Shown here one piece after another: positions 35,248 through 45,156 of a stretch of 64,000 nt of DNA. The DNA comes from Gonium pectorale. Lineage: Eukaryota > Chlorophyta > Chlorophyceae > Chlamydomonadales > Volvocaceae. Under the pieces are notes generated by a model. That model was not told where the DNA came from and did not search any database. It saw only the letters and a list, made by a program, of their open reading frames with translations. A program made the translations under genes and the position numbers. The stretch is taken from the NCBI GenBank assembly GCA_001584585.1, contig LSYV01000019.1, positions 599,024-663,023 on the forward strand. The letters are read 5' to 3'. Position 1 is the stretch's first letter. The number at the start of each line of letters is the position of its first letter.

Positions 35248-38200
35248 TCACAACAGGATCGTGACCCGCGCCCCGCCCTGTCCCCCGCCATTCACCGCGT
35301 CCCTCAACGCCCCTCCATCCATTCCACGTGCCCCGTCCGCGCCCTTGGCCCCTCCGCTCCCTGCCTTTCTGGCTGCTTCCGCTGCATCGGCTGCCGTACG
35401 CTCCTGCGCCACCATGACGCTGATAGAAGAATACACCGAGCCGAGGAACACGTGCGCCGAGCGGCAGATCTCCTGCTCGACCATTGACAGCAGGCTGTTG
35501 GAGGCTAGCTGGTGACGCAGCTCCGATGGCAGGTCAGACACGTCCAGGAACACAAGCTTGGGCAGCGGCAGCATGTGCCCGGCCGACGGCAGCTTGGTGC
35601 CTAGAACCCGCGCCACGTCAGGTTCTGATGCGGCCGTCGCGGCAAGGAGCCTGCCGCCGCTGCCCTCTCCCACATCCGCCTCATCAGCGGCCAGCGAAAC
35701 GGCCAAGCCGTGCACGTCATGCGTGCCTGCCGTCCGATCGGCTTGCCCGGCCGCTCCTCGCAGCACGCGTTGCTGTAGCGGTTGCCGGAGCTGCCGCTGC
35801 TTTGTAACCTGGCTTGTCGTAGAAGGTGCGGGCATGGATAGTGCCCACAGCCGTCGCAGCTCCCTCCGCACCACGTCGCGCACGCGCGGATGCGACATGA
35901 CAAAGAGGACCGCCTGCGGGGGCGGCGCACCCGGCTTGGACCCACCGGCGGCTGCCATGCCCTCTAGCACAGCTTGCCGTATCATGGGCACCATCCTGAT
36001 TAGGAGTTTCGGGTTGCTGCATACCTGGGGAGTGGTCCGGGAAGGGAGCGGGAAGGGAGGCGAGCGGAAGGAGTGGGCGTTACAAAACATGACTGGTCTT
36101 CAGTGGGCCTGAAGTGTAAGAAGAAGCATAACTCTACCAGCAGTACGAGCAGCCGGGCGTCACGGGCTAGGCCGCGCCGACAGACCGTTGTCGCAGGCCT
36201 GTGATCATTCGTGTCAAGCCCTCCATTACACGCGAACACTGTGTAGCGTGCTTCGTTGCGTGAAGTCCCATCTTAAACCCTCTCGTCCTCCCGTTTCCCA
36301 CCATGGCCGGTGCTTCCCGTGCTCTTGGACTTGCACTGTCCTCACCTCTGCCGCCTGCTGTAACTCGAAGGTCTTCATGCTGACGAAGTACTCGAGGCAA
36401 GAGTCCGGGAAGGGCCTAACGTGTATAGCCAGATAGCGCGGCACCGGAAGGGACGGATAGCCTCCGCTAACGGCATGCCTGCTCTGAAGCTGCAGGGCCG
36501 CTGTGGCTGATGCGACAAAGTCCTGCGCCGTCGATGTGATTACGGCGGACTTGGCCATGTGGACCGACACCTACGAAACCGGGTAAGACATCAGCTGCGT
36601 GCCGCCCTCCGGTGTGTATGTCTGTAGAGGCAGGCTCGCTCTTCCTCAGCAAATTTCCTTTTTGTTCCTCCGCATACCAGGCTGCGGTAGCTGCCAAAGA
36701 CCTATCCCTCAGAGCCGAGCTCGGCAGCGTATCACCTGATGGTACGCCCTAGCGCACGAGCTCTGGTCGGCGGCGAAGCTCCGGTACGAGCTTCGTGCTT
36801 GTGGCACGATGTGGCGATATCCAAAAAGCGCGATCCACCGGTTCTTAGCAGTTGCAACGTTGGAGAGCCAACGGAGCCCCTCTGCGTCGCATCTTTTGCC
36901 ATTTAGTCAGGGCAGTGAGGGTGAAGGGAGGTCAGCAGCGCGCGGTCAGCAAAGCGGCTAAAGATTGCTAGATTCGTATTCTGGCCGTTCGGTCTGCAAG
37001 TCAAGGGTCGATAACTAAGAGAGAAGGCATTTTGCTGACGTGGGACCATTGCGATGCAACAGAAGAAACAGGCGGTCAGCGGTGACCTGCCCACTGCACG
37101 ACCCTTCGCCGCACGCCGCCGCCCCTGTGGCCTGCGCTGTGTGGCCACATCAGTCCAACGCTCACGCTCATTGTACAGCTGTTCGGATACCGCCAACCTT
37201 GTCCCACTGGTTCAGCGGGCGCCTGTCCGCCCCTTTCCCACCTGAAGCTCGTGTGGCGAAGCACCTTGACACCCGTGTGGTTCAGGAATCCAGCGTCCGT
37301 TGCCTTGCGCAGCGTAGTGTCCATGCCACTATGCGGGCTAATAGACACCAATATGTCCGGCTTGCCCCCACTGGACCAGCCGTGCTCCTGGACCGCCTCC
37401 TCCCAACTGATCACCCGCACTACCGGCGCAAGCGCCTGCCTGTGCCGCCGGCAAATTAAAAGGGGACGGTGAAAAAGAGGGTCGCCTCAGGAACAACTGG
37501 TGAGTGTTCACACGTGTTGCCAGGGTGCGCCAGGGCGCGCATCGTTGCAGATTACACGTACATGGTGTGAGGTTTGGGAGTCATAATTTGCATGCCGACC
37601 TTTGTTTGTCTTTGACCGCCTTGCAAGGCACGACTGTGGCACTGACATCAGTCATGGATTGCGCACACATGACCCGCGTCGCATACATCAGCGCATGGCC
37701 CGACACTCCGGCGCAGATTAGCCCGTCGTCCGCACCTATCAAATACTAAGTCGAAGGGGATAATGAACCGGGCGGCAGTGCGCCTCGTGTCTGGACCTGT
37801 AGTGTTAAGCACTGACTGCTCGCCCTGCAAGTTCCTCGTGCGTTGGCGCCGCGCCAGAGGGTCCCCAGCTCCAGCCCTTGGCGCCGCTGCAAGCTGCATT
37901 GTGCGGCTCTCGCTTCCCTCCTCATGTGCCGCCGCCCCTTCCGCTGCCGCGACCTCGGAGTAGTGAGGCCAGAAGCCGTACGACACGACGGTCCAGTTCA
38001 GGATGGCAGCCAGGGCCATGGCTTCCTTCATCGCGAGCACCTGTTCAGATTGCGACAGAGGGATGGTACATGGGGTTCCCGTGGAAGGGATGCTCGGCGA
38101 CCTTCCCGCGGCGTCGCACTGCAGAGGAGGAGCGGCGTCCCTATGCGAGAGACAGCACACACGTTGCTGCACATGAAGCTGATCCACACCTGGTTACTTA

Positions 38201-38375
38201 GTCCGTGGGGGAGCAACGGCAGCAGAAAGGGACCCGACCTGGAAGAGGGGACCTGTTGGGACACCGGTTTCCTGCGAGCGCCTGCAACTTGCAGTGCAAG
38301 GGGGGAATGGAACGCATAAGCAGGCGCGGGTGCACAATTCCGGTGTGTAAGGGTGCATGGATCGGAATTTAGCAT
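35248..38375 (-). CDS. O-fucosyltransferase-family glycosyltransferase
   Basis: Best model: exons 38163-38375, 37736-38040, 37208-37439, 36346-36570, 35248-36024, about 583 residues, all phases consistent. Family marks are LLPLLPHGLSNQ (the substrate-loop SNQ motif), AMALAAILNWTVVSYGFWP, VVRVISWEEAV, VLRHTSFRW, RYLAIHVRPFPDSCLEYF (the H-x-R of the GDP-fucose site, about residues 300-302) and HVFLGSVYSSISVMVAQER near the end. Members transfer fucose, or sometimes other sugars, to proteins in the ER or Golgi. The 5' end is uncertain: ATG 38375 gives no clear signal peptide, and an acceptor (TTCCAG at 38239) suggests an upstream exon may exist. The third exon's donor is also uncertain, because the stronger CAG|GTGGGA at 37241 breaks phase. 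Long inserts and a Gly/Ala-rich tail are present. Confidence 0.75.
36585..36665 (-). repeat. Dispersed repeat family A, partial copy 4
   Basis: The reverse complement contains GCCTCTACAGACATACACACC followed by GGAGGGCGGCACGC. It sits inside an intron of the O-fucosyltransferase-family gene. Confidence 0.6.
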
Positions 38376-40062
38376 GAGAAGCCCTTGTATTGGGCCCGTT
38401 CATATGCATGAGCCCCTTCGCCCTTCCCAACCCTCTCTCCCAACTCTTCGTGCCACAGGTAATGGATTCGTAAGTTGGCATTACCTGCATTACTGCCAGA
38501 TGACTGGCTTCCACCGATTGCCGCGTGGGCGCCACATGCGAGTGCGAGCTTTCCGACCAAGCATGGGGGAACCCGCAACAGTGAATGGGTCGGCGAACGG
38601 GGCGAGGGCCGTTAGTGAGCCTGGGCAACGGTTGCACTGACGGGAGTGCACATTTACGGGCTGTACATGGCCTGGCGCGGAGTGCACTATTATCCTGGTG
38701 GCGCGATCAGAGTTGAAAGGAAACGACGCATACGACGAGCTTCAGCGCGAAAGTGATGGTGTCGTTGTAGGACCCAGCTCCAGAGGTCGTCGAAGGGGTG
38801 ACGTTCATGCATGTTAGTTCGGCGGCGACCACCACCGTAGCCCCCGATGCGGCCCAGAATTCTCTCTGGGGTGGCCCTATGCAATGCCGTGCTGGGATGC
38901 GGCTGGTCTGGCCTACGTGCATCGCATGCTGGCTGGTGCATGTATCCCGGCCCCCGGCCCACTCAGCCCCCCTACCCGCTGACTACCGTTGTCTCACCTA
39001 CAAGCACCGGGAAAGCGAGCCGCGCCAGGCGGAGCGGCGGGAAGGGGCACAGCGAGGAATGTTAAGAGTCGAGAAGTGAAAACGTAGCGCAAATGCGACG
39101 AATGACAGAGCAGGACCCTGTGACCTAAGTGGGCTATGGTGGTGGCGCCGAAAAGGGGTTGTGCAGGCGCACGGAGGCCGCAAGAGTGCGCAGCGGCAGT
39201 ACGGCTGTGCGCTGTCGTGGAAATGCGGGGATGCGTGACGCCGTGACGCGTAGGGCTCCCCGAACGATCAGTGAGTTCATGGCGCAGTCCCTGTTGGATC
39301 CGAGCTTCTAAGCTTGCAAATACGGCAAACCACCAGCAAACCCACCGTTCGCCCAGCGTCCGTGCACCCCCTCCCCGGCACCGCACTTCATAACCCACCG
39401 CGATTAGCAGCAGCCCCCCCGGTAGCCGGAAGGGTCTTCGTTCCCGTTCCCGGGTAACAGAGCGGCCGCGAGAGCCACTCGGGGCCTGTGCGTTGTAACT
39501 GCTTCTCAGTGAACATTCGCACCAGAAAAGGAGCTCTAGCAGTCTGGTCGGACGGGTGACGGAAGTCATCTGTCACATTTTGTTAAAAACGCGGCGTGCT
39601 GTTAAAGGGCATCTGTTTGATTACTTCTATGGGAAGGTGCTTGTGACAGATGATGGATAATAGCCAGGCCGTGTCAGGTCTGGGTCATGGACGGTTAAGA
39701 GGGCTGGCATAATGAAGGCGCTGGCAAATTACGTCGAAGTGAAGAGGACTGCTGTGTTTCTGCAACATTTCCCTTTTGGATCACGTCTGTCAGCTGGAAT
39801 CAAAAAGGAAAAAGCCGTAGTGGTCGTGGTTGTTGTCGTCCTCGTGGTCGTGGCTCATGTACGCACTATACCAACGCGCGATAAAATAGCTTGCTGGTCG
39901 TTGCTTCTCTGCTACTGCTCGTGCGGTCCACCTGGCAGTCTCTTCATAAGCGCGCGCATTGCAAGCACACATAACGCACGCACAGCTCCTTACTTATGCC
40001 GTGCTTGTAGCCAGACATCTGGAGCCAACGGGAACCTGCAGGCTGCAACCCGAGAGGCCATC
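38376..40062. other. Divergent intergenic region with repeat family B and a GTC/GTG-rich tract
   Basis: It contains one copy of repeat B (38712-38775) and a low-complexity GTT/GTC/GTG run near 39818-39858. The 5' flanks of the two divergent genes also lie here. An open frame runs from 39712 into the downstream first exon, but its upstream part is low complexity and lacks support. Confidence 0.4.
38712..38775. repeat. Repeat family B, copy 1
   Basis: Shares GTTGAAA-GGAA, ACGACGAGC/GCGACGAGC, GCGCGAAAGTGATG and TGTCGTTGTAGGACCC with 56003-56066 over about 64 bases, roughly 85% identical by eye. Confidence 0.8.
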
Positions 40063-42951
40063 ATGCAGCAGGCAAACCTGCCAAGGATCTCCTCGTTCTC
40101 TCTTGTTGATCTCGGTGAGCAGTTTCGGAGGATACCGCTCTGCTTTAGTGTGTGTCTCGGAATGTTGACGCTGACCAGCCTGTTGACGTGCTGACCTTTC
40201 CTCGCAGATGACTGGTACTCCTGCAGCAACGCGTCCGAGGGCGCGCCCCCCTCGCTGGAACGCATGTCAACCTATATGTCGGCGACGGGCAGTACCTCCG
40301 CTCCAGGGTCGCCGAAGCTGCGAGACGGGGTTGACGCCAGGGTAGACGCGTTTGCTTCGCCCGGCCCTGGGTCCTTGCGCAACTTGTCAACCGGAACCCG
40401 GTCGACCATCCGGANNNNNNNNNNNNNNNNNNNNNNNNNNNNNNNNNNNNNNNNNNNNNNNNNNNNNNNNNNNNNNNNNNNNNNNNNNNNNNNNNNNNNN
40501 NNNNNNNNNNNNNNNNNNNNNNNNNNNNNNNNNNNNNNNNNNNNCCTCCCACGACTCAGGGTAGACGCGTTTGCTATGCCAGGCCCTGGGTCCTTGCGCA
40601 ACTTGCAACCGGACCGTGACCATCCGGAGCTGGACGAGGAGGAGCAGCCTATGGTGAAGCGGACTCGAAGTGAGCTGCCAGTGCCCGCGGTGAGTCGTAC
40701 CCTTAGTGTGTAGGCTACGTCGTACATGGTCGCACATTACCATTCAGCGCTTGGCACTGTTATGTTGACGCACAGCCAATGCAAGCAGCTTGCCCCTCTT
40801 AGAAGGCCGCATGTTGAAACTGTGTCCCTCTGTGCACTGATCCAGGAGCATCCAACAGCAGCATGCGAAAAAACGCCTCCAGCCAAGGCGAGGCAGCATC
40901 CGTCAAAGCAAAGCAGCCGCAGGCGTGCACTGCCGCACGCAGCCAGCCCTGCTCCCTGCAATGACGCTTCCGCAGACATTCCGAGGCATACGTCGCCAAT
41001 GCCATATGCAACGGACAGCAGGCTCCGCGTACATCTCACGGTGCAGCCTGACGGCACGTACGTCCACCTCAACATTGTACCGGCCCTTTTCTGCTTTGGC
41101 AACGTAGCGATTCCCGCTGTGGCCCGCGGCCCTGGCGTTAGCAACGACTATATCGCAATGCTGGTTGGTTCCGCGGGTGGCAACCGTGAGCCCACCCAGC
41201 ATTACGAGGACGCCGAAGCGTACCCGCCGCCGCCGTCCCTGTCCTCACCGCAGTCAACGGGCTCGCGCGCTACCCAGCAGGTAGGCAGCGCAGCTGCCGA
41301 GGCAACAATCGCCCAGCAGGACAGCCATGATCCAGCTACACCCAAGGATCAGACCAAACTGAAGCGGCAGGCTGAGGACGGCAAGGCACGCAAGCACGGT
41401 GGATTCCCCGGCTCCTTCCTCCTGAGCCGGATCTTTTACGGGATCCGCGGCAGCAGCGGCGGCGGTGCCAAGCCCGCAGCTGCTATTTCCGTGCAGGAGC
41501 TCGGGTCTGAGCTTCTGCGCGCTGGCAAGTCGGCGGCAATCGCCGAAGTGGCAGCCGCGACGTCGAGCAGCGCTGTGATCGTGAGCTACGTCGGGGCAGT
41601 GCCAGTTCTGACCCCTGCAGCCGATGCTGCCGGCCAGGCAGCTGTAGACGGCGGCGAGCTAGCAGGGGTTATCCTTGACAACCTTGTTCGCAGCACAGGC
41701 GACATCCAGGTGGTCTCGCCAATCAAGCCCGCTCCAAGCCCGCGGGACGTGGCGTTCTGTCCTGCGCCGCTTGAGCTCACAGAGCGTGACCAGGTCCTTA
41801 CCGGAGCGGACACCAAGGCTGTCCCTGATGGAGGAAGCCAAACGATCACGCCAGCAAGGCGGCAAACCGGCTCTGCCGGCGGCTGTAGCGAGGATCAGTC
41901 GCCGGGCGAGCGGGCTTCGGGCATGGCTGCTCTGGCGCTGCTTGCTGGCCTCTCGGATCACGTGGGCGACATGTCAGCCAGCACAGGGGCCGCGGCGCCC
42001 ACAGCGGGAGCACTCGGCGGCGAGCCGGTCGCGGACCTCATGCCACTGGAGGTTAACACGGTGGATGGTATTGATGCGGGCGAGGATGACCTGCCTCCAG
42101 CACCCACCCTAGAAGAATGCGAGTCGCCCATTACGAACCGCAGCCCAGCCACAGCCGTGGGTCTGCAAGCCGCCACTGCATCGCTTAGTGGAGGCACTGT
42201 GGGCGCATCGGCCGTGAACTGGGGCGCATCCGTCGCAGCGCTGCCGCCCTCTCCCAGAAAGGCCGGCGAGGCTTCGGCGGGCATGCCGACCGCAGAGCCC
42301 TTCGTCGCGCCGCTGCCTGCGGCAATAGAGCCGACCTGCCAGGTTGCTAACGTGGCTTCACCGGCGGCTGCAGAGCGGCCTGCGGACAACGCTCCTGCCG
42401 CTGAATCTCCATCTGCGTCACCCGGCGCAGCCAGCATGGCGGTAGTTACAGTGGCCAACTTGGTTAAGAAGATGGTACCCAGCTTCCGCGACTCAAGCGT
42501 GGCGGCCCACTATCAGCGCGCCAGCTCGCCAGGTGTCATGTCTGCCGCATCGGCTGCGCTGCCTGGGGTGTCGGCGTCACCGACGCACCTGACAAATGCC
42601 ACCGTAGCATCTCCGTGCGCAAAGGCATCCCCGGATGCGCAGAAGGCTGCGGTGGAGGAGATCACTGCTTCACCTGGCTCGGCCAGCAGGGCAGCGTACG
42701 GCACCGTGGCTGGGCTCGTCAAGAAGATGATACCCAGCTTCCGCGACTCGACTGTGGCATGCGTGCCGGTGCGGGCACCACCACCGCCATTGGCACCTGA
42801 CTCGCCCAAGGCAACCGCGTCGGCCGCCGGCTCGGCTGCTGAGCCCCAGCCCGAACTGCAGCCCGGTCTGTCGACTGTCAGCGACGCATTGGGCGTGCAG
42901 CCGGTGACACCAGGTGTGCCAATTATGGGTAGTTCCATACTGGGTGCATGA
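40063..42951 (+). CDS. Large Ala/Pro/Ser-rich protein with internal repeats, unknown function
   Basis: Exons 40063-40114, 40208-40689 and 40846-42951, phases matched, give about 879 residues including a 130-base run of N in exon 2. On both sides of the gap the protein repeats RVDAFA(S/M)PGPGSLRNL, so the gap lies inside a coding tandem repeat. The last exon encodes about 700 residues of mostly disordered Ala/Pro/Ser sequence. It includes two copies of a VKKM(V/I)PSFRDS(S/T)VA motif about 90 residues apart. A more structured section near its start is LRVHLTVQPDGTYVHLNIVP. No known domain is recognised. A TGTAA at 43096 could end the transcript. The start at ATG 40063 is tentative because the frame is open further upstream. 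Confidence 0.6.
40415..40544. other. Assembly gap (130 N)
   Basis: Positions 40415-40544 are N. The flanks at 40342-40387 and 40561-40606 are near-identical copies of one repeat. The gap therefore probably reflects a collapsed or unresolved tandem repeat, and its true length is unknown. Confidence 0.97.
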
Positions 42952-43095
42952 ACTGTATTCAACGACATAGTATAGGACTCGATTCTTTATCTCAGGGAAC
43001 GCTGGTTTGAGAGCACATGAGTTTCTCCGGCGGTTGAACTTCACTTAATCGCTGGGAGGGAGCAATGCATTGGTCTTGGGCCATGGCTACTCCGT

Positions 43096-43100
43096 TGTAA
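43096..43100 (+). terminator. Candidate poly(A) signal of the 40063-42951 gene
   Basis: TGTAA lies 145 bases past the stop and only 16 bases before the ATG of the next model. The two models may therefore overlap or belong to one locus. Confidence 0.4.
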
Positions 43101-43115
43101 ATTGTGCCCCTGTGC

Positions 43116-44178
43116 ATGCGACATGCAGTTGCTCAACGCTCCCCAGCTATTTTTGTGTTCGGACAGGAGCGGCCCAAGAGCGGTAAGTCCTGTACCCTAT
43201 TCGCACGTCAGGCCAGGCCGCGGTGCATGTGTTTCACCCGTGCATTGTCTGGGTTTGAGTTTGTGGGTGCATTGCAAGGGCATTCCGTCTTCCGTCATGG
43301 CTGATCCCGTGATCCATACAGTAAGTATATGTGCAATGCGCATATTGATTGCCTGTTGTTCCCCTTCAGGACGGCGCTCGGCTTCCAAGGCTGTGCGCAT
43401 CGGCGCAACGCCGCCCCGCAGCGCTGCTGCCGTACCAAGTGCCGAGGTGGACGGGCGCAAGCGCAAGGCCGACGCCACGGTACGTGGCGTACGGGGGGCC
43501 AGTAGTTTAATAGCTAATGCAGACCCTGAAGATGATTAAAACAGATCGGCGCGCAAGCCCAACCACGCTTCCTTGGTCACTGGATACACTATCACTTGCG
43601 TACTTCTATCCCAACGATCCGCGGTGTTTCATTGTCAGGAGCTGCCGAGGGCAAAGCTGCTGCCTGCATTCGGCAAGGCGGACGCTGTAGAGGGCAAGGA
43701 TATCGTGGAGCACCCATCTGAGCTCCCCGCCGCATCCAGCTCCACTGCGGCCGCCCTTCAGCCAACTGACGCCGAGACGCACAGCGGCCTCCCGGCGGCC
43801 CCTGCAGTATTCATGAGCGGAGTGGCGAGCATCAGCAAGGAGATGACTGACAATGGTTTGAGCACGGAACCCACGCAGCCGTCTGAGCCGGCGGGGGTGG
43901 TGGAGCGGCCGGCTGCCACCCCTGACGCGCCCGCCAACAGCTCTCCCAGTCCCGTGGGCAAAGGCGACCCGGCTACCGGGTCCTTGGAGCAGCCCTTGCA
44001 GGCCGTTGCTCACAACCAGGAGGCCCAGGCTTCCATGGCCGCAGTGGCTGTCATGGAGGAGGTTGCGGCCAAGGCGCTTCCTCGGGAAGCTGTCAGCCAG
44101 CCCGTCAAGGGCAATGCCAAGAAGGGCGGCTTCCTCGCGTGCTTCGGCTGCTTCGGAATGCCGGCGCACGACGAGTAG
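43116..44178 (+). CDS. Ala/Pro-rich protein with a Cys-containing C-terminus, unknown function
   Basis: Exons 43116-43182, 43370-43479 and 43639-44178 join in phase to give about 238 residues. ATG 43116 is used; the frame is open slightly upstream without another ATG. The N-terminal third is basic (RKRKADATELPRAK). The middle is Ala/Pro/Ser/Glu-rich and probably disordered. The last residues form KKGGFLACFGCFGMPAHDE, a short hydrophobic Cys-containing tail that might be lipid-modified. Composition, and the RTRSELP/ADATELP-like junctions, resemble the upstream 40063 gene, so a diverged tandem duplicate or an alternative 3' part of the same gene is possible. No known domain. Confidence 0.5.
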
Positions 44179-45156
44179 CGTTCTGTCACTGTGCCTGCAT
44201 GACATGACATGACGTGTGTAGTCGGTTACTTCAGGACTGATAGGGTACATGTGACAATGTGTTGATATACATTTGTGCACAGCCCCTGCTGTCTGTGTGT
44301 GACAGGAAGTGGGCCATGCACAGAACTACACGGCATGTGGTTCCAGGTTCCGTGTGTGATGCGCTTTCCTCCGTACATACTGGCGTCCTTGCCAGCGCTC
44401 TCAATGTGCCACCTGAAGGTGCGCAACCTTAAAGTGGCTCCACCGCCGCTGTGGTATAGAAACACCCTACGCAGCGTCGACATACAGTGTGATATGTGCG
44501 TGCGAATACTGTGTACATAGGTACCCAGACCAGGCCCAGACAAGCGCTAACTTGTACACTTCTCCTTTGCATCGGTTATGCATGGGCTCGTCGCGTTTGG
44601 TCACCACAGCGCAGATCTCCTAGGTTACATGTTCTTCGCACTGGAGTTTTAAGGGTTTAGGGTTGCGGCCCCTTCAAGTGAGTGGAAGGCACTGCGCCTC
44701 TGTAAATGTTACACCTGCCATCCAACGACACAGTCCATAGTTTACTAACATGCACTACGAGGCACTCCCTTTCGATGCTTCCGGTTGCAGTCGTGCCTGC
44801 ATGGTCCAAGCTGTAGTGGGTACGACAAAAGCGAAAGCTACTATTCCTGTTGTACACGATGCATCAGCAAGCCGGGTGCTCCAGGCCCATGAAAAAATCT
44901 GAGCCGCAATACACTCTCTCTCGCATCAAAGCATACTTCCTTCATGAGCTAGGAACATAAGATACGGCACGATGATGCCAGTGATACCGTGCCAACCGCT
45001 CCGAGCACTTCACACTGAAAAACCCATCTGGACGAAGATTATGTACGACCCAGTTTGTGGGAGAAACGCAAGCACATCAAAAACAACAAAAAATGAGCAC
45101 ATTCTTCTCTCGTTCACATTTCGTGTACGGTAGTTGATCCTTGACGCTGCCACGAG
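44179..45156. other. Convergent 3' intergenic region
   Basis: It holds the 3' ends of the plus-strand 43116 gene and the minus-strand monooxygenase gene. No exon was seen. A bidirectional poly(A)-like palindrome occurs at 44701-44713. Confidence 0.5.
44701..44713. terminator. Overlapping TGTAA / TTACA pair for two convergent genes
   Basis: The sequence TGTAAATGTTACA reads TGTAA on both strands within 13 bases. It is about 0.5 kb downstream of both stop codons (44178 on plus, 45157 on minus). Confidence 0.45.

Noticed and set aside
44648..44666. Telomere-like AAGGGTTTAGGG sequence
   Set aside because: Only about two units are present, too short to call an interstitial telomere repeat.
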